Below are positions 55,283 to 64,000 of a stretch of 64,000 nucleotides of DNA, piece after piece. How positions within the stretch are numbered: the first letter of the stretch is position 1; every line of letters starts with the position of its first letter. The notes under the pieces are model-generated. The model had not been told where the DNA came from, did no database searches, and was given only the letters and a program-made list of their open reading frames with translations. The translations under genes were made by a program, and so were the position numbers. The stretch comes from Aquimarina rhabdastrellae (GTDB taxonomy: Bacteria; Bacteroidota; Bacteroidia; Flavobacteriales; Flavobacteriaceae), in the NCBI GenBank assembly GCA_947387485.1, contig CANDNT010000001.1:744001-808000 (forward strand), written 5' to 3'.

Positions 55283-58200
55283 TTAAAAATTAAAATTAAA
55301 ATCGATTGAGTTAACCTTTTCTTCTTTGAGTGATACATCTATATCTTTAATAACCATATCGAATTCTTTAATTGCACTTTCCAATACTTTATCAAACTTG
55401 GAAGATATAAGTATGATCGTTTCCTTTGTATACATTTCTGAATTATACGTTATTTCTGCTTTTAATTGATTCTGATATTCCGAAAAATCAAACAACAAAG
55501 GAATTCTGCTATATTTTATATCAGTATGGTTATATATTAATGAACTATCACCTAATTCTATCGAATCCTGGAGTGAAAAATCTGGATTTTGATAAGTCAA
55601 TAGTATATCAAAATAATTATATTTCAGTGTATTCAAAGGTACATCTTGATACTTATCCAACTTCGTCAATTCCTTATGAAGTATTTTTGTAAAACTCGCA
55701 AAAGACACATCTGGATCAATTATAGTTCTCAATGGTACTGTTTTGACAAACATTCCAATTTGATGGGCTGTTGTTATATTATTTCTTCCTGAATTGAGTG
55801 TTCCCAAACATATATCTTCATGATCAGACATTTTATGTATCAATAATTTTAAAGAAGCAACCAAAAAAGTATGCAATGTAAATTCTCTGTCAATACAAAT
55901 TGTTTTTAGTTTTTTGGTTATCTCACGAGACCATTTATAGGAATACATTGCACCATCATGCTTTCTTACATTCTCAATAGTATAATCCAGCATAAAGGAA
56001 GGCTTAAATTGATACCCTTCCAAGTATTCCTTCCAAAAAGATTGTAACTTTTCCTTATTGCCTTCTATGCCTGAAATAAGGTACTCTGAATAATCTTTAA
56101 ATTGAATAGGTAATGAGTTTGTACTCAAATCATCTTCAATTAATGTTAACTCTTTATAATTTTGTATTAATTCTCGAACAAAAATTTGCAAGGACCATCC
56201 ATCCATAATAATATGATGAGTACAAAACACGATGCTTGTTTTTCCTTGTGTTGTTTGAAAAATGAATACCTTAAAAAGAAGATCTTTTTTCAAGTCAAAC
56301 TCCTTGTGAATGGCTTTGTTAATTTTATCTTTAACTTGAGTTGTACTTTGTATGTTTTTGTTTATCGAGAGTTTAAATTTTTTATCATTATCAATTTTTT
56401 GATAAGGAACTCCCCGAATTTCTACAAAATTGGTTCTTAAAACTTCATACTTTTCTACGATATTGTCAATTGCTTTTTCCAGTTTTTCTTCATCCAATGT
56501 ACCTCTTCCTTCGTATACAGAAGGCATATTATATGCAATAGACATTCCTGTATGGTGTTGAGATGCCAGCCAAATGTTGTACTGCGAAGGAGTCAAAGGA
56601 TAGTATTCCTTTGATGTAGCTTTGGAGATAGTTTGTAATGATGCCTCTGTCTCTCCTAAGGATATATACCTTGCTTGTGATTGTATTGTTGGATTATCAA
56701 AAATAGTTTTTAAGCTAAAATTAAAATGATATTTCTCATTTATAACCCCAGACAATCGTACTGCATTAAGTGAATGTCCTCCCAAAGAAAAGAAATTATC
56801 ATGAACACTAATAGGAGTATCGATATTCAAAATATGCTTCCAATAGGCTTCTAATTCATTTTCTATCATTGAAGATGGAGCAACAAATCCTACTTTTTTA
56901 TAATGTTGGTTTGCAATCTTATTCAGTAATGCTTTACGATCCACTTTCTGATTTGGTGTCATCGGAAAACTCTCTACTGAAAGTATAGTATAAGGAATCA
57001 TATACTCAGGGAGTTGATTTCTTATTTTTTGAATAATGTGATCTGGTGATAACTGTTTATCAACTGAAACAAACTGTATGAAAGCTACCAAAAAAGACTC
57101 TTGCTGTTCTCCTTTTTTAACCAAAACAACCGATTCCTTAATTTCTTGAAAATTATTAAGTTTTGTTTCTATATCACCCAACTCTACTCTGTATCCGCGA
57201 ATTTTCACTTGATGATCTTCACGTCCTAAAAATTCTATTTCTCCTTTATAATTCCACCTCCCAATATCTCCTGTATTATACAATATTGAGTTGTTATCAT
57301 ACGGGTTTTTTACAAATTTTTGTTGTGTTAATTCTTGTTTATTATGATATCCTATAGCAACTCCTTCTCCTCCTATAAAAATAGTCCCAGGGATTCCCAT
57401 AGGTACTGGGTACATATATGCATCCAAAATATAAAAACAAGTCTCTAGTATTGGTTCCCCTATGATTACAGCATCTTTGGGTTTTTCAAGTTTTTTAATT
57501 CCAGACCAAATAGTTGTCTCTGTTGGACCATACATATTCCAAACCTCTTTATTATGTTTGATCAATTCATTGGCCAAAGATTCACTCAGCAAATCTCCTC
57601 CACATAATACTTTTAATTGCTTACTACCTTTCCACCCTACATGTGATATCATTTGGTAAAACCCAGGTGTTGCTTGAATTATTGTGGGTTCAATATCTAC
57701 TAATTCTTTGTATATTATTTCTGGATTGGATAGTGTATTCTTGTTTGCTATATATATAGTTGCGCCAGCGACTAAAGGTGCAAAAAACTCCAAAATTGAA
57801 ATATCAAATGACATAGTCGTCACTGAATAAAGAATATCTTTTTCTGAGATACCTGGTTTTTCCACGATACTATTCAAAAAATTAGAAAGTGACTTGTGTC
57901 GCACTCCAACGCCTTTTGGGTTTCCTGTAGACCCCGAAGTATATATAATATAAGCAGTACTTTCTGGTGAAACAGATGCTGAAAACGATCTAGTACTTAA
58001 TATTGCCTTATTTTCCAAATCATCTACATCAAAAAATGTAATTTCAGATGATATATTCCCATAATATTCTGAATCCCCGATAATTACCATTGTTCGACTA
58101 TCTTCAAGAATATATTTTAATCTTTCATTGGGAAAATTAGGATCTAAAGGAATATATGGTCTCCCTAACTTTAAAACCCCAAGTAAAATTGGAATTAGTA

Positions 58201-59752
58201 CTGCTGATCGATCCATCATTATCGCCACTGGAGCATCATTATGATTGCCTATCTCTTTCTCTAAGCAACTTGCTATTTTACTAGAAACTTCATTAAGTTC
58301 TAGATATGAATATGATTTTTCTAAATCTCGAACGGCTACTTTATTAGGATTTTCCTTGACTTGCTCTACAAATAAATCTAAAATTGTATTGCTTTCATTT
58401 TCATGATAATTCCATGATCTACTATCGAACCAAGTCAAGAACTTTTGTTTTTCCTCTTTTAATACGTATTCAAAATCCTTTAACTTAGTAGAAGGCTTGG
58501 AAATGACATTATGGATCAACATCTCGAAATGATTTACTAAAGTTTCAGCTTCTTGGTCATCAAAATAATTTAGATTATAGTCAAAATCTATTTTAACATC
58601 TTCTTTTTCGTCAAATTCTCTAATGTATATTGCCATTGCTACTCTTTCTGTCCCATGAGTCATCGGTAGTACTCGAGTTTTTGTACCCATGAAATTAGTC
58701 GAGTAATCTTGTTTTTCGTAAGAAAGCGTAATATTAAATAGTCGATCTTTTTCTTGAAACAATTGCAATTCTTTAACCAACTTTCCCAAGGGAAATCGTT
58801 GGTGACGATAATCTTTTCTCAATTGTTCTTTAATCGTTAACACTAATTCTTGAAAAGACGCATTGAAATCCAATCGTATTCGTAAAGGACTAACCCCCAT
58901 AAAAAGCCCCACTGTATTTTTATAACTACGTTTACTTCGATTCAATACAGGTAGGCCAATAGCGAAATCATCAATTTGATGTTTTCTACCAAAGTATAGA
59001 TACAATACTCCTAATATAATGTGAAAAGTGGAAGAATTTTGTTTCTTACCCAATCCGTTTAGTTGATTATAAACACTTCTTTCTATCCATAGTTCTTTTC
59101 GTTTGTTTTTGATAACAGTTTGATTCTCTTCTTTTTTTGTAAATACATTAGCGGGAAGGGATTCAAATCGCTGTAGCCAATATTTTTTGTCACTCTCAAA
59201 AACCTCTGATCGTTCATATATTCCATCCTCTTGTACAAAATCTGTATAACTATAGGGATAGGTAGAGCATACTTTTCCAAATTCTCGGATTTCATTATAA
59301 TTGTGTACCAATCTTTGGAACATTAAAGATGTTCCCCATCCATCAGTTATAATATGATGATAAACCGAAAAAAGATAGTGTAGATCATCGGCTACCTTTA
59401 ACAATGTAAATCTATGTAACAACTTTTGGTCATGGAAATCAAAAGGTGTTACAAACTCCTGCCGCATATAAGTATCTACTTCTTTTTCTGGATTTTCTTT
59501 GATTGAGAAATCAACAAAACCTAATTCAGCATTATGCTTATTTAAAATTCTACTCTCAACTTTATCATCGTTCTCTACCAAAATCATACGATAGGCATCA
59601 TGTTGATCAATCAAAGTTATATAGGCTTCTTTGAACGCTTGTATATCGATATCTCCTTTAATTTCAATTTTTGCTCCGATGTTATATATAGGAGTTTCTG
59701 GATATATAAGTTGTTCAAAATATACATCCTGCTGTGGCAATGTAAGTTTCAT
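55283..59752 (-). CDS. Non-ribosomal peptide synthetase, C-A-T-C, predicted glycine-activating
   Basis: The 1489-residue synthetase has four domains. C1 covers residues 1-440 with active site HHIITDG (132-138). The adenylation domain covers about 460-950, with YTSGSTGNPKG near 607 and the A10 lysine region NQKVDRKALL near 935. The carrier domain has phosphopantetheine site Ser994 in LGGHSLNA. C2 covers about 1050-1489 with HHIIMDG (from His1179). There is no thioesterase or reductase, so C2 probably ends the chain by condensing it onto another amine or carrier. Aligning to GrsA gives specificity residues D-I-L-Q-L-G-M-I-W-K, close to the known glycine code. Exporter and SyrP-like oxygenase genes lie upstream. 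The compound is unknown. Confidence 0.93.
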   Translation of the reverse strand: MKLTLPQQDVYFEQLIYPETPIYNIGAKIEIKGDIDIQAFKEAYITLIDQHDAYRMILVENDDKVESRILNKHNAELGFVDFSIKENPEKEVDTYMRQEFVTPFDFHDQKLLHRFTLLKVADDLHYLFSVYHHIITDGWGTSLMFQRLVHNYNEIREFGKVCSTYPYSYTDFVQEDGIYERSEVFESDKKYWLQRFESLPANVFTKKEENQTVIKNKRKELWIERSVYNQLNGLGKKQNSSTFHIILGVLYLYFGRKHQIDDFAIGLPVLNRSKRSYKNTVGLFMGVSPLRIRLDFNASFQELVLTIKEQLRKDYRHQRFPLGKLVKELQLFQEKDRLFNITLSYEKQDYSTNFMGTKTRVLPMTHGTERVAMAIYIREFDEKEDVKIDFDYNLNYFDDQEAETLVNHFEMLIHNVISKPSTKLKDFEYVLKEEKQKFLTWFDSRSWNYHENESNTILDLFVEQVKENPNKVAVRDLEKSYSYLELNEVSSKIASCLEKEIGNHNDAPVAIMMDRSAVLIPILLGVLKLGRPYIPLDPNFPNERLKYILEDSRTMVIIGDSEYYGNISSEITFFDVDDLENKAILSTRSFSASVSPESTAYIIYTSGSTGNPKGVGVRHKSLSNFLNSIVEKPGISEKDILYSVTTMSFDISILEFFAPLVAGATIYIANKNTLSNPEIIYKELVDIEPTIIQATPGFYQMISHVGWKGSKQLKVLCGGDLLSESLANELIKHNKEVWNMYGPTETTIWSGIKKLEKPKDAVIIGEPILETCFYILDAYMYPVPMGIPGTIFIGGEGVAIGYHNKQELTQQKFVKNPYDNNSILYNTGDIGRWNYKGEIEFLGREDHQVKIRGYRVELGDIETKLNNFQEIKESVVLVKKGEQQESFLVAFIQFVSVDKQLSPDHIIQKIRNQLPEYMIPYTILSVESFPMTPNQKVDRKALLNKIANQHYKKVGFVAPSSMIENELEAYWKHILNIDTPISVHDNFFSLGGHSLNAVRLSGVINEKYHFNFSLKTIFDNPTIQSQARYISLGETEASLQTISKATSKEYYPLTPSQYNIWLASQHHTGMSIAYNMPSVYEGRGTLDEEKLEKAIDNIVEKYEVLRTNFVEIRGVPYQKIDNDKKFKLSINKNIQSTTQVKDKINKAIHKEFDLKKDLLFKVFIFQTTQGKTSIVFCTHHIIMDGWSLQIFVRELIQNYKELTLIEDDLSTNSLPIQFKDYSEYLISGIEGNKEKLQSFWKEYLEGYQFKPSFMLDYTIENVRKHDGAMYSYKWSREITKKLKTICIDREFTLHTFLVASLKLLIHKMSDHEDICLGTLNSGRNNITTAHQIGMFVKTVPLRTIIDPDVSFASFTKILHKELTKLDKYQDVPLNTLKYNYFDILLTYQNPDFSLQDSIELGDSSLIYNHTDIKYSRIPLLFDFSEYQNQLKAEITYNSEMYTKETIILISSKFDKVLESAIKEFDMVIKDIDVSLKEEKVNSIDFNFNF

Positions 59753-59871
59753 ATAGGTAAAAATATTTTGTAGGAATGACTTTGAATATTACCAAATGTC
59801 AAAACTTGTGAAGTAAGTTGTTTCTGAGAACGAGAAAGTGATAAAAGAAAAATTAGTTGCTGAAAAACTTA

Positions 59872-61506
59872 TTATTTATACCAAAGATTTTCAGTAGTCA
59901 GCATTTCTTTTTCAGTTTTAACATCTTTCACAATTTTACCGCTATCAAACTTCACAATTCGATCTGCATGGTGAAAATAGGCATCATCATGAGTGACTGC
60001 GATAATTGTTTTTCCTTCTTTCTTTAAACTTGGTATTAATTCTTCGTAAAAATACTTTCTGAAATGAGGATCTTGATCAGCTGCCCATTCATCCAAAATA
60101 AGAATGGGCTTTTTTTCAAGAAGTGCAAAAATCATGGACATTCGTTTACTTTGACCTTTAGAAAAATTTCTTCTTGCAGATTCTTCTTTATCATCTGTTA
60201 CCACATTGTCCAATTTCATTATTTTTAACAAACTTTCGTACTCAGTGTTTCCTTCTAATTTATAATTTTCATAGTTATTAGAAAATAAGTGATTATTTGT
60301 AAAAACAGTTGTCATCGAATCCTGTAATTCGCTGTTGATATTTATATTTTTAGTATCATTAAGAATAACATTCCCTCCTGTTGGTTCATATAGTCCAGTA
60401 AGAATATTTATAAATGTACTTTTCCCTGAACCATTTCCGCCAACTATGAAAACAACCTCTCCCTTAGTAATTTCAAGATTAATTGGCCCTAAAGAAAAAG
60501 CCTTTTCGTTATTACTATCTTGATAATTAAAATAGATACCTTTAAACTTTAAAGAATTCATTGGTTGGTTTATCACTTGAAGTTTTTCTTCTTTATCATT
60601 CGCTTGAAAATCCTTGGCAAAATTTTTAATTCTTTTATTAGCAACTATAATACTTGTATAAGTTTGTTGGAGATTAATCAAATTATTTATTGGACCGGAA
60701 AGAAACAAGATCACCACAACATAGGCTATCACATCTTCACGTTCTAGAAATCCAAGAGCTGGGAGTCCAAACAAAATTGCAGCAATTACCAAATATAGCC
60801 CATATTGACTTATCAAGTTAATAGACAAAAAAACATAATTGACCTGAAAATCCAATTCTTCTGATTTATCTCTATTAGGAACTAGGTATTTCCCCATTAT
60901 ATTCTCTCTTCTGGACAAACTTAATTTCAGTTCTTTAAAACCTGCTATCAAATCTCTCACAAAACCATAATATTGATCATTATTACCTCGTAATATTTCA
61001 ACCTTTTTAGACATAGTATTCATTATCATAAAATAACATCCTGCAACCAAAATAATGATTCCAATAACAATTGTTGCCGATATTGCAGATAGAGTATACA
61101 TATATCCTATACCCAACACCAGCATTAATATCGATGTAATAGTATGAGTAACTGCAAAAGGTAATGTAGAAAAGGTTCTAAGATCATTCATAGCTGTATA
61201 AAAACGTTGACTTCCATGTTTTTCTAAGCTAGATAAAGGTGATCTTAATATTTTTTCAAATAGTTTTTTTTCATTTGCATATAACATGCTGAATACATGT
61301 TTGTTCAGCCACCTTTGAAAGGTTATGTTTATAAGATATGTAAATGCAACAGTCCAAACAAAAAGAAAAGGGATAAACTCGTTATCAAAACTTCTATTTC
61401 CTGCAAGGACGTTATTAATCACATATATAATCCCAAAACTTAAGATCGTATTAGGAATAGCATATAGTAATAAATATAATATACTTTTTAGGTTTAGTTT
61501 TAGCAT
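59872..61506 (-). CDS. Cyclic peptide export ABC transporter (PvdE/SyrD/YojI type)
   Basis: The 544-residue half-transporter has six N-terminal helices (about 8-290) and a C-terminal ATPase domain: Walker A GGNGSGKSTF near 355, signature FSKGQSKRM, and Walker B with the family hallmark LILDEWAADQDPHFRKYF. This hallmark marks the exporter group that moves pyoverdine precursors, syringomycin and microcin-type peptides. It sits 119 bases before the NRPS gene, so it is the likely exporter of its product or precursor. Confidence 0.93.
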   Translation of the reverse strand: MLKLNLKSILYLLLYAIPNTILSFGIIYVINNVLAGNRSFDNEFIPFLFVWTVAFTYLINITFQRWLNKHVFSMLYANEKKLFEKILRSPLSSLEKHGSQRFYTAMNDLRTFSTLPFAVTHTITSILMLVLGIGYMYTLSAISATIVIGIIILVAGCYFMIMNTMSKKVEILRGNNDQYYGFVRDLIAGFKELKLSLSRRENIMGKYLVPNRDKSEELDFQVNYVFLSINLISQYGLYLVIAAILFGLPALGFLEREDVIAYVVVILFLSGPINNLINLQQTYTSIIVANKRIKNFAKDFQANDKEEKLQVINQPMNSLKFKGIYFNYQDSNNEKAFSLGPINLEITKGEVVFIVGGNGSGKSTFINILTGLYEPTGGNVILNDTKNININSELQDSMTTVFTNNHLFSNNYENYKLEGNTEYESLLKIMKLDNVVTDDKEESARRNFSKGQSKRMSMIFALLEKKPILILDEWAADQDPHFRKYFYEELIPSLKKEGKTIIAVTHDDAYFHHADRIVKFDSGKIVKDVKTEKEMLTTENLWYK

Positions 61507-61618
61507 AATACGTACTTTATAATAAATTTGAACTTGTTAGAAAATATCAGCCCCATACTATCTCTATAAATAATATAATGTCCTTTCTTATTTATTTTAA
61601 AAGTCATAATTTCATAAA

Positions 61619-62560
61619 CTAAGCAAGCATTGATACCAATATCCTTCTATCTCCTACAAATGGAGTTCTACCATGAGCTGCAAGAATATTATCTACAAGC
61701 ATTAAGTCTCCTTTTTCCCATTTGAAAGTAACCATGTTTTTTTTAGCAACCTCTCTTACTTCATCAAAACATTCTATTGGAATTTCGTCTCCATTCCCAA
61801 AAGTGGCATATTGAGGCATTTTCATATAATCTCCTTCATACAAATCTAACATAGCCTCATAAACCTCTTTCGGATGCTGGCTGGGGTGAAATTGATCTGC
61901 CTGATTAAACCAAACTTCATCTCCAGAAATAGGATGAGTTATTATAGCTTCCCTCTTTTGTAATAATCTTAATCCTCCTTCATCATTCCACACATAATCT
62001 ATTTCGTTATTCTCACAATACTTCTCAACATCTAACTTATCTTCTGTTTCAAAGGCATTTTGCCAAGAAGTTCCAAAACCAAAACCACCATGTAAATTTC
62101 TAATGTACATTACTCCATTTTTCTTAAATAGTTTTCTAGTACTTTCTGAAAGATCTGACAAAAGTAATCGACTATCTGCTATTGCTGTACTCCCTCCTGT
62201 TTCAGCAGGAATTTCACAACAAAAAAACAGAAAACTTGGCCAAGAATTGCTGTAAGAAAGTTCATTATGTAAGGAGATAAATTCTTCTGGAGGGTATTCT
62301 GTTGAGGTATATACTTTATTCTGCAATTTAGTTCTTGGTGAAGTTCCATCTAAATAATTTAAGGAACTACCCGGAAATGCATTCACACATTCTTCTAACT
62401 TTTCTGGGGTATTTATTTCGAATGATTTAAACAGGATTACACCATTTTTAGATAATAATATTTTTAGTTCATTTGATTTCTTATTTAACAATTCTGGTAA
62501 ACTTTTAATTTCACTAGTTTCTTTCTCCCATATAAATGGGAAAGGCGATTTAGATTTCAT
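61619..62560 (-). CDS. TauD/TfdA family dioxygenase, SyrP-like
   Basis: The 313-residue Fe(II)/2-oxoglutarate oxygenase has metal ligands His and Glu in ISLHNELSY (an HxE pair in place of HxD) and the distal His in LAAHGRTPF, followed by the 2OG-binding Arg in GDRRILVSM. SyrP-like members hydroxylate an amino acid, often aspartate, on an NRPS carrier domain. The NRPS here is predicted to load glycine, so the substrate may be another residue or a free amino acid. It is in the same orientation as the exporter and NRPS genes, 112 bases upstream of the exporter. Confidence 0.88.
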   Translation of the reverse strand: MKSKSPFPFIWEKETSEIKSLPELLNKKSNELKILLSKNGVILFKSFEINTPEKLEECVNAFPGSSLNYLDGTSPRTKLQNKVYTSTEYPPEEFISLHNELSYSNSWPSFLFFCCEIPAETGGSTAIADSRLLLSDLSESTRKLFKKNGVMYIRNLHGGFGFGTSWQNAFETEDKLDVEKYCENNEIDYVWNDEGGLRLLQKREAIITHPISGDEVWFNQADQFHPSQHPKEVYEAMLDLYEGDYMKMPQYATFGNGDEIPIECFDEVREVAKKNMVTFKWEKGDLMLVDNILAAHGRTPFVGDRRILVSMLA

Positions 62561-62715
62561 TTCGTATTTGATTTTTATAGAATTAAGTATAGAATAATTC
62601 CTTTATTTTGAATATTGATAAAAGGAATGAATTTATAAACAAACTTAGTTATTGAGAAATATTGTAAGCTAGTCATGGGAATAATTCATCTTTTATATCT
62701 GGATTAAATATCTCT

Positions 62716-64000
62716 TTAATTTCCTGATCGTTTAAGCTCCTCTTTATTTCCTGATCGTTGACTACCACCTCTTATTTTATTATTCCCAAAACTATACGAT
62801 ACATTAAATCTAACCGATCTCCTACTATAATCTGCATTTATAACACTCTTAACTCCATTAACTACTGAAACTAAGTTTTGTGCTCTTGAATCATTAAAAA
62901 TATCATTAAATACAACTCCGAATTTTAGTTTATTTTTAAAAAATGACTGATTCATTCCTATATCTAATCTAGATGTTGCCCCTCTATCTATCAGTAAGCT
63001 CTTATACCTTGAATTATAATAATAATTTAATTGTAATTTCGTATTTTTTCCAATTGAAAAGCTATTATTTGAAGAAAAGTAAAATTGGAAACCACTTAAA
63101 ATTTCTGTATCAATATCTACAAGAGTTTTTCCACTAGCTCTAATTAAATAAACAGAGCTATTTGTTTTCCACCAAGAATTAATCGTTGAATTGAATATTT
63201 CTCCAATACCATAATTATAGAATCTAAAGAAGTTTAATGGTTCTCTTAAAACTGTATTATCTGAAGTGTCTGGAATATTAACATAATTATACCCATTATC
63301 AGTTACAATTAGATAAACATTTGTACTAAACTTATTTTTGTAAGAATATGTCAAATCATATGCATCTGTAAAAGAAGGATTTAAAAAAGGGTTTCCTTGA
63401 ATTATTAAATTACTATTCTGGTATCTATATGGATTAAGTTCGTTAAACTGGGGTCTATCTATTCTTTTTCCATAATAAAAATTAATAGAGTTAATCTCAT
63501 TAAATTGGTAATCTGCATATAATGATGGAAATAATTTTAAGTAATCAAATTTATTCATTTGTCCATTTATCGATATACCTTCGTTATAGGTGTTTTCTAG
63601 CCTCAAACCTAGTTGTAAACTTAATTTTTCCCCCACATCTTTATTTCCATTTAAATAGGCTGCAAAAGTTTTTTCTTCAAATGTAAATTGATCTTTTAAA
63701 TTATCATTTTCAATCTCATTTTCTGCTGTCCCTCCAAAAGAAGTATTATTTGATTTAGAATCTATAAGACTATATTTTCCTCCATAAGATAGATTTATAA
63801 ATGAAGTAGGATGTTCTACATCTATATTAATACTTCTATTCTCTATACCTAACAAGGAAAAATCTCTTCTATAAATATCTTGATCACCAATTAAATTCAT
63901 ATTAGAATCAAATTCATTACTGACTGTTTCGTAATTCTTTTTTGATTCAAAATCAAAATAATCTAAGTCTAAAGAAACTCTTCTTCCTAAAGTATCTAGC
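62716..64000 (-). CDS. TonB-dependent outer-membrane barrel protein (5' end outside window)
   Basis: An open frame of 428 codons runs from the stop at 62716 to the right edge with no stop; the ATG at 63900 is internal, since the 33 codons before it (LDTLGRRVSLDLDYFDFESKK onwards) read on in frame. The sequence is an outer-membrane beta-barrel of the OMP_b-brl_3 TonB receptor group: EEKTFAAYLNGNKDVGEKLSLQLGLRLENTYNEG, then YGKRIDRPQFNELNPYRY and NPFLNPSFTDAYDLTYSYKNKF. It is the first gene seen in the NRPS cluster and a candidate receptor for the peptide. The C-terminal tail ends in two RSGN units, made by a direct repeat. Confidence 0.85.
   Translation of the reverse strand, partial: LDTLGRRVSLDLDYFDFESKKNYETVSNEFDSNMNLIGDQDIYRRDFSLLGIENRSINIDVEHPTSFINLSYGGKYSLIDSKSNNTSFGGTAENEIENDNLKDQFTFEEKTFAAYLNGNKDVGEKLSLQLGLRLENTYNEGISINGQMNKFDYLKLFPSLYADYQFNEINSINFYYGKRIDRPQFNELNPYRYQNSNLIIQGNPFLNPSFTDAYDLTYSYKNKFSTNVYLIVTDNGYNYVNIPDTSDNTVLREPLNFFRFYNYGIGEIFNSTINSWWKTNSSVYLIRASGKTLVDIDTEILSGFQFYFSSNNSFSIGKNTKLQLNYYYNSRYKSLLIDRGATSRLDIGMNQSFFKNKLKFGVVFNDIFNDSRAQNLVSVVNGVKSVINADYSRRSVRFNVSYSFGNNKIRGGSQRSGNKEELKRSGN
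62719..62758 (-). repeat. Short direct repeat in the C-terminal tail of the barrel gene
   Basis: ATTTCCTGATCGTT occurs at 62719-62732 and again at 62745-62758, 26 bases apart. It encodes the end KEELKRSGN after an earlier RSGN, so the tail looks like a small tandem duplication. Confidence 0.75.

Noticed and set aside
1..64000. tRNA, rRNA, CRISPR array, insertion sequence, integrase, replication origin
   Set aside because: None could be recognised by reading either strand; a covariance-model search would be needed for small RNAs.

Overview
The window is AT-rich DNA from a member of the phylum Bacteroidota, most likely a marine Flavobacteriaceae species; I cannot name the genus. The evidence is consistent. 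There are three secreted proteins with type IX secretion (Por) C-terminal sorting domains, a SusC/SusD outer-membrane pair, and further TonB-dependent barrels. There are lipoproteins with SusD-style lipoboxes, and -7 promoter elements of the Bacteroidota type TAnnTTTG in front of many genes. Shine-Dalgarno sites are scarce. No rRNA, tRNA, CRISPR array, transposase or integrase was found.

Layout. 1-7 kb: a partial DUF4345 membrane protein; a 104-bp copy of the 3' end of an aldo/keto reductase gene; a secreted FG-GAP repeat protein; the intact aldo/keto reductase; and a GH3 plus beta-lactamase-type fusion protein. 7-16 kb: an envelope and electron-transfer block (HdrB-like and HdrC-like Fe-S proteins with a small HAD protein between them, an MlaD-type MCE protein, a cell-wall amidase, then divergent LptD and RidA). 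16-24.4 kb: a secreted PhoD phosphatase, a secreted fibre-like protein, a PhnA-domain protein, a 2OG-type hydroxylase-like protein, a PLP decarboxylase, a deaminase and an acetyltransferase. 24.4-31.3 kb: small membrane proteins, a LETM1/TerB-like protein, an ECF sigma factor with its likely partner, a type II NADH dehydrogenase and a TonB-dependent receptor.

31.3-36 kb is a five-gene operon for 5-oxoproline (pyroglutamate) use: PxpA, PxpB, PxpC, an Nramp-fold transporter that has lost every canonical metal-binding residue, and a DUF2891 lipoprotein. 40.1-49.2 kb is a tightly packed locus. It has a SusC/SusD pair, an alkaline-phosphatase-superfamily lipoprotein, a DUF5690 transporter, a TIGR03364-type FAD oxidoreductase and a phosphonatase-like HAD enzyme. 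I read it as a phosphonate utilization locus fed by an outer-membrane SusCD importer, instead of a polysaccharide locus. A PixA/AidA-type protein and a LytS/LytTR two-component operon with an alpha/beta hydrolase follow.

53.6-64 kb holds part of a non-ribosomal peptide cluster on the minus strand. It has an outer-membrane barrel receptor (running off the window), a SyrP-like TauD oxygenase, a PvdE/SyrD-type cyclic-peptide exporter and a C-A-T-C NRPS. The adenylation pocket of the NRPS reads DILQLGMIWK by alignment to GrsA, which suggests glycine. An exported S12 serine hydrolase lies downstream. The most promising candidates for something undescribed are the SusCD phosphonate locus, the metal-site-free Nramp in the Pxp operon, and this peptide cluster.
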